64,000 bases of DNA from Emticicia sp965283955 (GTDB lineage: Bacteria; Bacteroidota; Bacteroidia; Cytophagales; Spirosomataceae). Where the stretch lies: positions 5,639,404 to 5,703,403 of the forward strand of contig CBDIQW010000001.1 of NCBI GenBank assembly GCA_965283955.1, given 5' to 3'. The notes under the pieces are model-generated. The model searched no databases and was not told where the DNA came from. It saw only the letters and a program-made list of their open reading frames with translations. Both the position numbers and the translations under genes were made by a program. Position 1 is the stretch's first letter; each line of letters starts with the position of its first letter. Positions 53,123 to 62,635 of this stretch are shown piece after piece.

Positions 53123-54621
53123 ATGGCCAAACTATCCACATTTATTCTTTTTATAATTTCTGTAAATCTTTACGCTCAAGTTCCGCAGATTAATTGGCAA
53201 AAAAACTATGGTGGGAGCTTTTATGATAAAGCAGAATCTATAATTGAATTAAACGATGGATATATAGTAGCAGGAAATTCTCAATCAAGCAATATAGACT
53301 TATCATTTAATTATGGTTCGTATGATTGGTGGATTATCAGAATTGGAAAAACGGGGAATGTAATTTGGAAGAAAACTTTGGGTGGTACAAACTCTGATTA
53401 TTTAAAACAAGTAATCAAAACCCCAGATGGACAAATACTTTGTGTTGGAGAAACCCAATCAAGCAATGGTGATATCACAAACTTTGTTGGACAGGCAGAT
53501 TCTTGGGTAGTAAAACTTGACCTTTCAGGTAATATTTTATGGAAAAAACATTCGGTGGAGCAGGAATTGACAGAGCATTCTCAGCTTGTACAACAGAAGA
53601 TGGTAATATATTGATTGCGAATACAACTGAATCGGGCATGCCTTACGTAACCAATAGTTATGGAATATCTGATGTATGGTTACTAAAGATTGATTTACAA
53701 GGAAATATTATTTGGCAAAAAAGCTTCGGTGGTAGCGGTGATGATTTTGTAAAATCAATCAAACGTACTTCTGATAATGGCTACATTATTATTGGAAATA
53801 GCCTTTCATCGAATGGAATTCTCAATGAGAATAAAGGAGAACTTGATGTATGGGTTTTTAAAACTGACCTAAATGGGCAACTCCTTTGGCAAAAGACTTT
53901 TGGAGGTACTAAAAGTGATTATGCAAATGCTCTAATCGAAGATAAAAATGGTGATTTTCTGATAGTTGGAGAAACATACTCTTTTGATTTTGATGCCTCC
54001 GAAAACCATAGTGATGCAATCTCAAGAGACTACTTTGTTATAAAAATCAATAGTCAAGGTCAAAAAATCTGGTCAAGGTGTTATGGTGGAAGTGGAAACG
54101 AATATGCAAGAGGTGTTGTTGAAACTTTTGGCAGAGAATATGTGATTGTAGGAGAGTCTTATTCCAATGATGGGCAAGCTCCTAATAGTAAAGGAAGTGC
54201 AGATTTTTGGCTTATAAAAATCAATCCAACTAATGGAGACCTAATTTGGCAAAAAAAATATGGTAGCGATGGCCATGATGAGCCAAACTCAATGTTATTG
54301 ACATTTGATAACGACTTTATGGTTGTTGGTAATACTTTTCCGGTAAGCGATTTGGGCGATGTTGGTCAAAAATACGGTGATGATGATATGTGGATAATAC
54401 GCTTTTCAAACAATGAATGTGCTAAAGACATATCAGTTTCGGAAGACATGTTGTGGGGAAATCGTACCTACATTGCTACTGATGTTATTACCACTAATAA
54501 AATAATATTGAATACTGAATCTAACATTATTTATTCTGCGGGAAAAAGCATTTTACTCGAAAAAGGTTTTTCAATACAAAATGGAGCAACTTTTCAAGCA
54601 AAAATTGAAGGTTGTAAATAA
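53123..54621 (+). pseudogene. Secreted repeat-propeller protein with GCX tail, frame-disrupted
   Basis: An exported protein of about 498 residues when joined. Signal peptide (FILFIISVNLYAQ). The body has seven or so repeats of the pattern W-Q-K-(N/S)-(Y/F)-GG-S...D...S(I)-...DGG-Y-I-(I/V)-G (for example IIWQKSFGGSGDDFVKSIKR, LLWQKTFGGTKSDYANALIE). The A-run at 53543-53548 (A6) is one short: the first frame ends as WKKHSVEQELTEHS, the second continues KTFGGAGIDRAFSACTTEDG. The C-terminus (SAGKSILLEKGFSIQNGATFQAKIEGCK-like) closes in Gly-Cys-X, as in the sugar dehydrogenase at 28155-29474. Likely surface-exposed; substrate unknown. Confidence 0.82.
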
Positions 54622-54624
54622 AAA

Positions 54625-54651
54625 ATGGCGAAGAAGAAAATTCTTCGCCAT
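54625..54651. terminator. Bidirectional terminator after the GCX protein
   Basis: ATGGCGAAGAA at 54625-54635 pairs with TTCTTCGCCAT at 54641-54651 around a 5-nt loop, between convergent genes. Confidence 0.75.
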
Positions 54652-54667
54652 TCTCATTCATTCTTCT

Positions 54668-57600
54668 TTAGTTTATCTCTTTTTTCTTCACAACGTTGAT
54701 AGCAGGAAGTTGGTTTTCGAGAACCATCTTATTGAAAGCAGGTACATCTTCGTCAATTACTTTTTTGAGTTTATCGGTGGTTTTTTCCATCTTCTTGCTC
54801 AAATCATCAAGGGCTTCATACGAACCTTTAGTTGGCTTTGCATCGGCACTCGAAACTACGTTAGCAACACCTGCGATTTTATCGTTTAAGCGAATCGGAT
54901 AAGCCAATAAATCTTGTGTAGCACGGGCTTTATTCTGAACCAATGATTGTTCTAATTCTTCTAAATTTTTAAGCATCGGTTTAGTCAATTTCTGAAATTT
55001 CGCAATCAAAGCAGTATCTTTCACACTCTTCATATACTCACTAACAGCTTTCTTGATTTCACGCATTTGATTGATTGATTTATGATTTTCATCTAATTTC
55101 TTGTGAATTTTCATTAATAAATCAAATTGTTCTTTCAATTCTGCATCAGTGGCAGGATTTCTTGGATCTTTCTTGATTTCGGCAATTTCTTCTTTAACGA
55201 TATTTTTACCCAGAATCAATCTCACTTTATAATTTCCAGGCGTAACTTTCGTACCTGTCAAATTACCAGCCCACATAGGTGAGCGTTCGCCTTGAATTTC
55301 GGTTGCATCAGCATAACGCATATTCCAAACGAAACGATTCAGGCCTTCAGATGTTGAAAGTACGCCAGATCTTTGTTGTTTTGTATCTTCATAAAAATCT
55401 TTTGACGTTTTAAGTTCTTCCCCTTTTACATCTTTTTTGCTCGAATACGTAATGATTGTATCATTTGCCATCGTCAAGAACTGCAATTTGAGTTCATCTT
55501 TAGGCGTTGTTTGTAGAAAATAATTAACCACAACTCCATTGGCGGCATTTTGTCCTTCGTCTTTTGGAGCCTCCACGGCGGCCACCATCTCCTCCTTGCA
55601 TGCGGTATGAATGACGAGGTTTGAAAAGATGGATATCGCTGGCTACTGTATTATCTTTGATTTCGTGAAGTGGAGTCAAATCATCTAAAATCCAGAATGA
55701 GCGACCGTGCGTAGCTACAACCAAATCTTTTTCACGCTTATGCACTTGCAAGTCACGAATTGGTGAGATTGGCAAATTGTTATTTATTTGATTCCAAGTT
55801 GCTCCATCATCAAACGAAACATAGATTCCACGCTCAGTACCTGCATAAAGCAACCCTTCTTTGTTTGGGTCTTCACGAACTACACGAGTATATTCATCAG
55901 CAGGAATTCCGCTTGCAATACTTGTCCAGGTTTTACCATAATCGTTGGTTTTAAACAAATAGGGTTTTCTGTCACCAAACATATAGCGGGTAGCGGCCAC
56001 ATAAGCTTTACCTTTCACGAAATCTGATGTGTGAATTGTAGAAATTAGAGCAAAATCACCCAATTGAGCAGTTGGAATTGTGATGTTTGTCCAATTTTTA
56101 CCATTATCTTTTGTTACATGAATATATCCATCATCCGAACCAGCCCAAATATTTCCTTTTTCTAAATTAGATTCGGCCAATGCAAAAATTGTGGCATAAA
56201 TTTCGGCACCCGTTTGGTCGAGGGTAATTGGTCCACCAGTTGCACCTGTTGTTTTTGGGTCATTACGAGTAAGGTCAGGACTAATTGTTTCCCAAGAATG
56301 CCCTTCATCGTGCGTTACATGAACATATTGCGAAGTAGCATACAAACGGGTATTGTCATGTGGTGAAAACATGATTGGGTACGTCCACTGAAAACGATAT
56401 TTTTTCTCTGCCGACGTGTGTCCCATATTATTTTCTGGATACACCATAATATTTTGCTCTTGGTTATTCTCAACATTTAATCTTGTCATATAACCATCAT
56501 ACGAGCCGCCGTAGGTAATTTTAGAGTTTTTAGGGTCAATAGCAATATAACCCGACTCTCCACCTGCAACCGAATACCAATCACGAATGCCAATCGAAAA
56601 ACCATCGGTTCGGCTTGCAATTCTTACCGTGCTGTTATCTTGCTGAGAGCCATACACATTATAAGGGAAGTCATTATCAAGGTGTACGTGATAAAACTGA
56701 GCCGTTGGAATATCAATATCAGAAAACGTAAATCCATCGTTGAAGGTAACTTCTGCCCCACCATCGTCACCAATAATAAAGTTTGCTGGATTTTTAGGAT
56801 TTATCCAAATATCATGCGTATCTCCATGATGCACTTCAATATTTCTGATTGTTTTGCCTCCATCTGTCGATTTAAAAGCATTTACATTCAAAATAATCAC
56901 CCCATTTTCATTCTGTGGGTCAGCTTGGAGATTCATGTAGTACCACGGGCGTTGCCAAAGGTTTTTATTGTCATTGACAAGTGTCCAATGTTCGCCAGCG
57001 TCATAAGATGTATAGAGCCCACCTTTTGCATTTTCAATCATTGCGTAAAGTCGGTTAGAATTAGCTGGCGAAACAGCAATTCCAATTTTACCCAAAAGTC
57101 CTTTGGGCATACCAGGTTTTTCGTTTAATGACTGCCAAGTGTCGCCACCATCAACCGATTTATATAGTCCACAACCGACCCCACCGCTACTCATACTGTG
57201 TCCGTTACGGTATGCTTGCCACAAAGTCGCATAAATTACCCTAGGATTATTTGGGTCGATTCTGACATGATATGCACCTGTGCTATCATTTTTTGCCAAA
57301 ATGTGTTCCCAAGTTTTACCCCCATCTTTACTTCTAAAAACACCTCTTTCTTTGTTTGGAGCAAAAGGATTTCCTACGGCAGCCACATAAACTAAGTTTT
57401 GGTCGGTCGGATGTACCTCAATTGTTGCAATCGCATCAGCTTTTGGAAGCCCAATATGTTTCCAAGTTTTGCCTGCATCGGTCGATTTATACATTCCGTC
57501 ACCGTAGCTAATATTACTACGCATATCGGCCTCTCCCATTCCCACATACAAAACGTTGGGGTCAGAAGGTGCAACGGCAATTGCCCCAACCGAACTTGAC

Positions 57601-57905
57601 TTAAAAGTGCTATCACCAACATGACTCCAATTTGCACCACCATCTGTAGTTTTCCAAACACCGCCACCGACTGCACCAAAATAATAAGTCAATGGTTGGT
57701 CGGCATGGCCAGCAACTGCCAGCGAACGACCAGCACGAAATGGTCCAATGTTACGCCAAGTAAGATCACTATATAATTTTTTGTCAACTTTTGAGATATT
57801 TGTAAGTGATTGTTGAGGTGGTGGTGGCGTATTTGTTTTTTTCTTTTGTGAAAAAGCTGAAATAGCCAAACTACAACCCAAAAATAGAAGGGAGATTTTC
57901 TTCAT
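54668..57905 (-). pseudogene. Exported VPS10/sortilin-type BNR glycosyl hydrolase-like protein, frame-disrupted
   Basis: A large exported propeller protein of about 1,079 residues when joined, of the BNR/sortilin-like group often annotated as glycosyl hydrolase. Signal peptide at 57905 (MKKISLLFLGCSLAISAFSQ). Many Asp-box-like motifs: WKTTDGGANW, YKSTDAGKTW, FRSKDGGKTW, YTSYDAGEHW, FVTKDNGKNW-type. The C-terminal region (from EIKDNTVASDIHLFKPR) changes frame at 55562-55573: the main frame ends GGRRGGSKRRRTK, the second continues KDEGQNAANGVVVNYFLQ, ending with a helical bundle (MREIKKAVSEYMKSVK...). The deletion lies in a GGCTCCAAAAG context. Function in Bacteroidota is not established. Confidence 0.83.
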
Positions 57906-58025
57906 GTTGATGATTTGTTAAGGTTTGTCCGTAAAAATACGGTCTATGCGCATGAGACAAAAAAAATAGCGAAATTTGTAATAAAATCACCTTTCCCATT
58001 CTATAAAAAATTAAACAGAAAGAAT

Positions 58026-58601
58026 ATGAATCTAATAGTTTTTTCGCCAACAGATGACTTTGCCAAATTTGTAGATCAATGGTCACAGCTCTATGACCCA
58101 AACACCAATTGGGAAGCCAACTATTATAAACATATAAAAATTGGCAAACCATTTACTCACAATGATATCATGGAGTTATTTGAATGGCAAAGCCAAGCAG
58201 GACTTGGAAAAATAAGAACAGCAGCTATTAAAGAAAAAATCTATCCGCATCTTGATTATATTAACGATATGAAGTTTGAGGAAACGCTTGATTTGACTGT
58301 TTTTAACGAAAAATTTGATGATGTGGCAGCCGTTTCAAGGACTTTAATTTTGCACATGATCAAACCTGAAGTTTACCCGATGTTTGACCAAAATGTGCAT
58401 GTTGCGTACAATTTTATTCATGGAATAGAAATGGGATCAAACGATTATCCAATCAAGGCCGAACCAAGGTTAAAGTTTTATTTCAGACATTTTGTGCCTT
58501 TCATCACGAAAGTAAAAGGCGATATTCCAATGAAAAAAATTGATGAAGCACTTGATACTTTTGGGCAATTGATTAAGCGAAATCCAAAAATAAAAATATA
58601 A
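58026..58601 (+). CDS. Conserved-looking hypothetical protein
   Basis: A 191-residue soluble protein starting at the ATG 58026 (MNLIVFSPTDDFAKFV); the frame is open further upstream but without coding character. I do not recognise the family. The segment MIKPEVYPMFDQNVHVAYNFIHG resembles the P-x-(Y/F)-D-x-x-V motif of helix-hairpin-helix-like and some DNA-glycosylase-related helical proteins, but that is too weak to assign a function. It is divergent from the BNR gene and followed by the DinB genes. Confidence 0.7.
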   Translation: MNLIVFSPTDDFAKFVDQWSQLYDPNTNWEANYYKHIKIGKPFTHNDIMELFEWQSQAGLGKIRTAAIKEKIYPHLDYINDMKFEETLDLTVFNEKFDDVAAVSRTLILHMIKPEVYPMFDQNVHVAYNFIHGIEMGSNDYPIKAEPRLKFYFRHFVPFITKVKGDIPMKKIDEALDTFGQLIKRNPKIKI

Positions 58602-58661
58602 TTTGCCTTTATAGTATGCCAATTCGTGGCTTTTTCTGAAATTTGTGCATAATTATACTTC

Positions 58662-59132
58662 ATGTTTATGACTAACAACCAACTCGAAAGAATTATTGAC
58701 AATTTAGATACTGTTTTCAGAGGTGATGCTTGGCATGGACCATCGGTAATGGAGTTTCTGAATTCGATGCCTCTGGATATTGTAGATGCTCAAAAGAATT
58801 TTTCAAAACATACCATTTGTCAAATTGTATTTCATTTGGCAGCTTGGAGAAAATTTGTTTACGAAAAACTCAATGATAATATTCGCTATGATTTGGTTGA
58901 TGAAATTGAAAATTATGGCAGTGAAACTGATATTACAAAAGAGAATTGGCCAGTTTTGGTTAAAAACTTAAAGTTATCGCAAGATAATTTGATGGAAAAA
59001 TTATCAGAATTTGATGATAGTTTACTCAATAGACTTGTTCCAGGACAAGACTATGACTTTTATAAATTGCTCACGGGTCTGATTCAACACGACACTTACC
59101 ATCTGGGTATGATTTGGGTTTTATGGGACTGA
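58662..59132 (+). CDS. DinB family protein (copy 1)
   Basis: A 156-residue DinB/YfiT-like four-helix protein. Conserved points: GDAWHGPSVMEFL with an N-terminal His, IVFHLAAWRKFV with a second His, and LIQHDTYHLGMI with the HxxxH pair; these three are the usual metal ligands. A paralog of about the same length and 40-odd percent identity by eye follows 150 bp downstream. DinB proteins are often stress-induced thiol-dependent or metal-dependent hydrolases; the substrate is unknown. Confidence 0.88.
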   Translation: MFMTNNQLERIIDNLDTVFRGDAWHGPSVMEFLNSMPLDIVDAQKNFSKHTICQIVFHLAAWRKFVYEKLNDNIRYDLVDEIENYGSETDITKENWPVLVKNLKLSQDNLMEKLSEFDDSLLNRLVPGQDYDFYKLLTGLIQHDTYHLGMIWVLWD

Positions 59133-59283
59133 TTTCATTGAAAGTAAATAATTAACAAGCAATTATAAGCTTCACTATAAGTTTTCGAGGCATTCTAATT
59201 ATCAATTTAAACTTAAATAAAACTTTTCACGTTAGGATATTTACAAAAATATCAAACTCTTTGTCAGAAAAGAGCATTTAATT

Positions 59284-59826
59284 ATGGAAGAATTGCAAAC
59301 AACAGAACTTGAACGCATCAAGACCCTGCTCAACGCCGCTTTTCATGGAGGTGCTTGGCATGGGCCATCAGTTTTAGAAAACCTAAAAGATATTAGACCT
59401 AAAACGGCGGGTACTCGTCAGAAAAACATTCATACGATTGCTGAGTTAGTTTATCATATGACCACCTGGAGAATTTTTGCTTTGAAAAAAATTCAAGGAG
59501 ATTTTGAGTTTGAGATCAAAACAGAAAAACAAAACTGGGGAAATATCATCGAAGTGGATGAATTTGAGTGGGAAACATTACAAATGGAACTTACTTTGAG
59601 CCATGATGAGTTGATGAGTGCCTTAGAAGAAAAAGATGACAACTTCCTGCTTGAAATAGTACCTGGTGCTGAATATGACTTTTATACTTTGCTTCATGGT
59701 ATTATTCACCATGATTTATATCATAACGGACAAATCGCAATTCTGAAAAAATCAGCTCCAAAAACAAGCAAGTTCGATGATGATGACGAATTTAGAACTA
59801 CCAGCTACTTTGAAGATGAGTATTGA
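59284..59826 (+). CDS. DinB family protein (copy 2)
   Basis: A 180-residue paralog of the preceding gene: GAWHGPSVLENL, ELVYHMTTWRIFAL and IIHHDLYHNGQI supply the same three His positions. It has a C-terminal acidic extension (FDDDDEFRTTSYFEDEY) absent from copy 1. Tandem duplication with divergence is the simplest history. A strong bidirectional terminator follows. Confidence 0.88.
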   Translation: MEELQTTELERIKTLLNAAFHGGAWHGPSVLENLKDIRPKTAGTRQKNIHTIAELVYHMTTWRIFALKKIQGDFEFEIKTEKQNWGNIIEVDEFEWETLQMELTLSHDELMSALEEKDDNFLLEIVPGAEYDFYTLLHGIIHHDLYHNGQIAILKKSAPKTSKFDDDDEFRTTSYFEDEY

Positions 59827-59843
59827 TAAGTTCATGCTAATAA

Positions 59844-59887
59844 ATAATAAAAATGCTCGAAACTAAAAAGTCGAGCATTTTTATTAT
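59844..59887. terminator. Bidirectional terminator after DinB copy 2
   Basis: A perfect 17-bp stem (59844-59860 with 59871-59887; core AAATGCTCGA) with a 10-nt loop lies between convergent genes; the stem arms carry A and T tracts suited to both directions. Confidence 0.88.
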
Positions 59888-59894
59888 AAGAGCT

Positions 59895-61262
59895 TCAAAT
59901 TTCATTTTGCAAAGGGAATGACAATGAAAATATAGTATTTTCGGCTTTATTCGATGTCAATTTGATACTTCCACCATGTAATTTAGCAATTTTCTCAACT
60001 AACGAAAGTCCAATTCCATAGCCTTTTATGGTTGCTGTATTATTTGAGCGAAAAAATGGCTGAAAAATCATAGAAGAATCAATCTCACTAATTCCTTGAC
60101 TAATGTTTGAAAAGTCGATTACGATATTATTTTGTTGGAGCCTAATTTTTACTTTGGTTGTCAGATTCGTTGAAAACTTACATCCATTTTCAAGCAAGTT
60201 AAACAAAGCAATTCTCAATAAATACGGATTTCCTAAGATACTGAATTCAGTCTCAGCATCAATTACATTTTCAAAACTAACCGAAACGATATATTCTGGT
60301 GTATTTTTCTTCAATAAATCTTTTGTTTCCCAGAGCAATTCATCGAGTCTGAGTGAACTAAACAAAAATGAATGGTTTTCTTCGGTCAACCTTGAAAGTT
60401 CTAAAAGCGTATGCGAAAGTTTACTTAAATTTTGAATATCTTCCAAGACCGAGTTTAGTGTCTTCTTGTAATCAACCATTTCCCTATCCTTCAACAAAAC
60501 AACTTCAATTTGTGAGATAATCTTAGACAAAGGATTTTTTAGTTCGTGACTAACATTTGAAATAAAAAATCGTTGCTGTTTAAATGCTTCTTCATTACGG
60601 TTCAGTAATTGATTGAATGTAATTGTCAGAATTCCAATTTCATCATCTTCATTTGTCACCTTTAGTCGCTTATTAAAATCTTGTGGATAAATATCATTTA
60701 CTTGACTAATAACATCCGAAATAGGCTGCAAAGCTCTACCTGCAAAAAACCACCCTGTGATACCTACTGCAAAAACCAACATTAAATATAATAACAGCAT
60801 TACTTGGCGTAAATTACTTAAAGTATCATTTCCGAAGAAATCAACTGCGGCTGCAATAATCAATAGATTGCGTTTCAGAAGATGAATAATTAATTACAAC
60901 TATATCGAAATCATTATCTTTAAATTCTTTATCCGAACCATTGCGGATCAGCATATCGTTTGTTAGAGTAAAATCTAATGAATCTTTGCTTCGATAAATT
61001 TCTTGATTAAAATTATCAAAAAATTAAAATATTTTCTTTATCAAATATTTCTTTGATCCTAACTGTTGGCTGACAGAAAGTCCTTGTTTTTGCTATTTTC
61101 ACTTAAAAGCTCGGCTGTTGTAATTGCTTTTGAGTGAAGTCTTGAAAAAAAACGATTAGTAACATATGACTCATAGATATAATAAATGCCAATAAAAGCA
61201 GCTAAAGCAATGGTAGAAACCAATAAAACAAATTGAATTGTAAGCTTCTGTCTAATTTTCAT
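59895..61262 (-). pseudogene. OmpR-type sensor histidine kinase, at least three frame disruptions
   Basis: A transmembrane histidine kinase, about 455 residues when joined. N-terminal frame (start 61262): KLTIQFVLLVSTIALAAFIGIYYIYE, then stops near 61060. A second frame continues RIKEIFDKENILIF, shifts at an A6 run (61018-61023) into DNFNQEIYRSKDSLDFTLTNDM, and shifts again around 60868-60874 into LLIIAAAVDFFGND. The rest is intact: HAMP-like region (FAGRALQPISDVISQ), H-box VSHELKNPLSK, N-box LFNLLENGCKFS, G-box GYGIGLSLVEKIAKLHGGS. Three breaks in 200 bp, in the periplasmic sensor region. It overlaps the regulator gene by 4 bp (ATGA). Confidence 0.83.
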
Positions 61263-61942
61263 GTGTTTTCGGTTTTTATGACGTAGCCCATTCCATAGAT
61301 GTTATGCAAAATTTTTACATCAAAATCTTTATCAATTTTCTTTCTCAATAAAGTAATATAAACTTCTACTACATTAGTATTTGACGAAAAATCTAAATCC
61401 CAGACTTTTTCCGAAATTTCACCTTTGGAAACCACTCGCCCTTGATTTCTGAGTAAAAACTCTAATAATAAAAACTCTTTAGCGGTTAATTCAATTATTT
61501 TCCCACCTCTTTTCACGCTTTTACTATCTAAATCCATTTCCAAATCAGAAAATCGAATTGTATTTGAACCAATGTGTACTTGTTGAAATCTTTTTGTCAA
61601 GGCCCTTATTCTTGCTAAAAGTTCTTGAAATGCAAATGGTTTAGGAAGATAATCGTCTGCACCTGCATCAAAACCAACTAATTTATCTTGCAATTCTCCC
61701 AAAGCTGAGAGTATCAGAACAGGTGTTTGATTCCCCTCTCTACGCAGTTCTTTACAAACATCAAAGCCATTCATTCCAGGCATAATTACATCAGTAATAA
61801 TTAAATTATATTCGTTTCGACGGCAAAGATGTAAGCCAATTAATCCATCATAACAAAAATCAACATCAAAACCATTTTCTTCAAGCCCTTGCTTAACAGA
61901 CTGAATTGTTTTGATTTCATCTTCCATCAATATTATTTTCAT
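61259..61942 (-). CDS. OmpR/PhoB family response regulator
   Basis: A 227-residue response regulator: receiver domain with E7/D8 and phospho-acceptor D51 (ITDVIMPGMNGFDVCKELR), Lys of LPKPFAFQELLARIRAL, and a C-terminal winged-helix effector domain (FSDLEMDLDSKSVKRGGKIIELTAKEFLLLEFLLRNQGRVVSKGEI, NVVEVYITLLRKKID, YGMGYVIK). The gene overlaps the kinase by the ATGA quartet, so they are translationally coupled. Similar pairs in Bacteroidota often sense metals; that role is not shown here. Confidence 0.93.
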   Translation of the reverse strand: MKIILMEDEIKTIQSVKQGLEENGFDVDFCYDGLIGLHLCRRNEYNLIITDVIMPGMNGFDVCKELRREGNQTPVLILSALGELQDKLVGFDAGADDYLPKPFAFQELLARIRALTKRFQQVHIGSNTIRFSDLEMDLDSKSVKRGGKIIELTAKEFLLLEFLLRNQGRVVSKGEISEKVWDLDFSSNTNVVEVYITLLRKKIDKDFDVKILHNIYGMGYVIKTENT

Positions 61943-62257
61943 AGAAATAAAAGTACATTTTTAAAATACTTGAGCTAAAATTCAAATATTTATTAGTTTT
62001 TAATTTTTGCTAAAGTGATAGTTAATTATTGAGGGCTTTTTTTGTTAAAGTTATCTTTCGCATTTTACTTCATCAAGCATATATGCAAAAAAAATAACCC
62101 ATACTATATTGAATAGTATTTAAATAAATCAACCAAAAAGTATTTTTAAACATCATTATACATCAAAAGTACTAAACCAAAAAAAGCTTTTCAAACAGCC
62201 CAATTTATCATATTTCTCAACTTTCAATCGCTTTTGAGATTCCCTATTAAAGTACTT
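61943..62257. other. 315-bp AT-rich divergent intergenic region
   Basis: Between the OmpR-type regulator and the WxcM-like gene. Very AT-rich with poly-A and poly-T tracts; one operator-like inverted repeat at 62101-62119. I see no gene in it. Confidence 0.6.
62101..62119. promoter_or_regulatory. Operator-like 7-bp inverted repeat
   Basis: ATACTAT and ATAGTAT are perfect reverse complements separated by ATTGA, in the divergent gap between a response-regulator gene and the WxcM-like gene. Sequence is AT-only apart from the C/G pair, so chance is possible. Confidence 0.25.
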
Positions 62258-62635
62258 ATGCCTAAACTTATTCAATTAGAAACATTTTTGTCGGATAAAG
62301 GAAGTTTAACAGTTTTGGAGAAAATTCTGCCTGAAGGAATAAAACGCATCTTTTACATTTATAATGCAGAAAACCAAGTCCGTGGTGGCCACCGACACAA
62401 ATTGACATACAATGCTTTAGTTTGTGTCAGTGGAAGTTGTAAAGTATATAACCACGATGGAGAAAGAGAAGAAATTTTTGATTTAGATTCTCCAGAAAAG
62501 TGTCTTTTGGTTGAGCCGAGAGATTGGCATACAATGTATGATTTCTCAAAAAACACAGTTTTATTGGTACTTTCCAATAGGTTTTACGAAAAAGAAGATT
62601 ACATTTACGAAAAATATCCCAAAATCGGCGTTTAA
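62258..62635 (+). CDS. WxcM/FdtA-like cupin (sugar ketoisomerase family)
   Basis: A 125-residue cupin of the WxcM-like/FdtA family, whose members isomerise or acetylate dTDP-hexuloses for surface glycan synthesis. Signature: LPEGIKRIFYIYNAENQVRGGHRHKLTYNALVCVSGSCKVY with the RGxHxH-type pair, and LVEPRDWHTMYDFSKNTVLLVLSNRFYEKEDYI, with the conserved W-H and the terminal Y-E-x-DYI. The ATG at 62258 is chosen over an in-frame TTG upstream. No other dTDP-sugar genes are in the window, so the role here is uncertain. It overlaps the convergent MBL gene by 4 bp. Confidence 0.87.
   Translation: MPKLIQLETFLSDKGSLTVLEKILPEGIKRIFYIYNAENQVRGGHRHKLTYNALVCVSGSCKVYNHDGEREEIFDLDSPEKCLLVEPRDWHTMYDFSKNTVLLVLSNRFYEKEDYIYEKYPKIGV

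Noticed and set aside
53539..53614. Programmed -1/+1 frameshifting in the GCX protein at A6
   Set aside because: No slippery heptamer with downstream pseudoknot is apparent, and similar breaks across many unrelated genes favour sequencing indels.
57392..57679. Several open frames of 60-160 codons antisense to the BNR gene
   Set aside because: They are shadows of the strongly coding opposite frame, with no homologous motifs.
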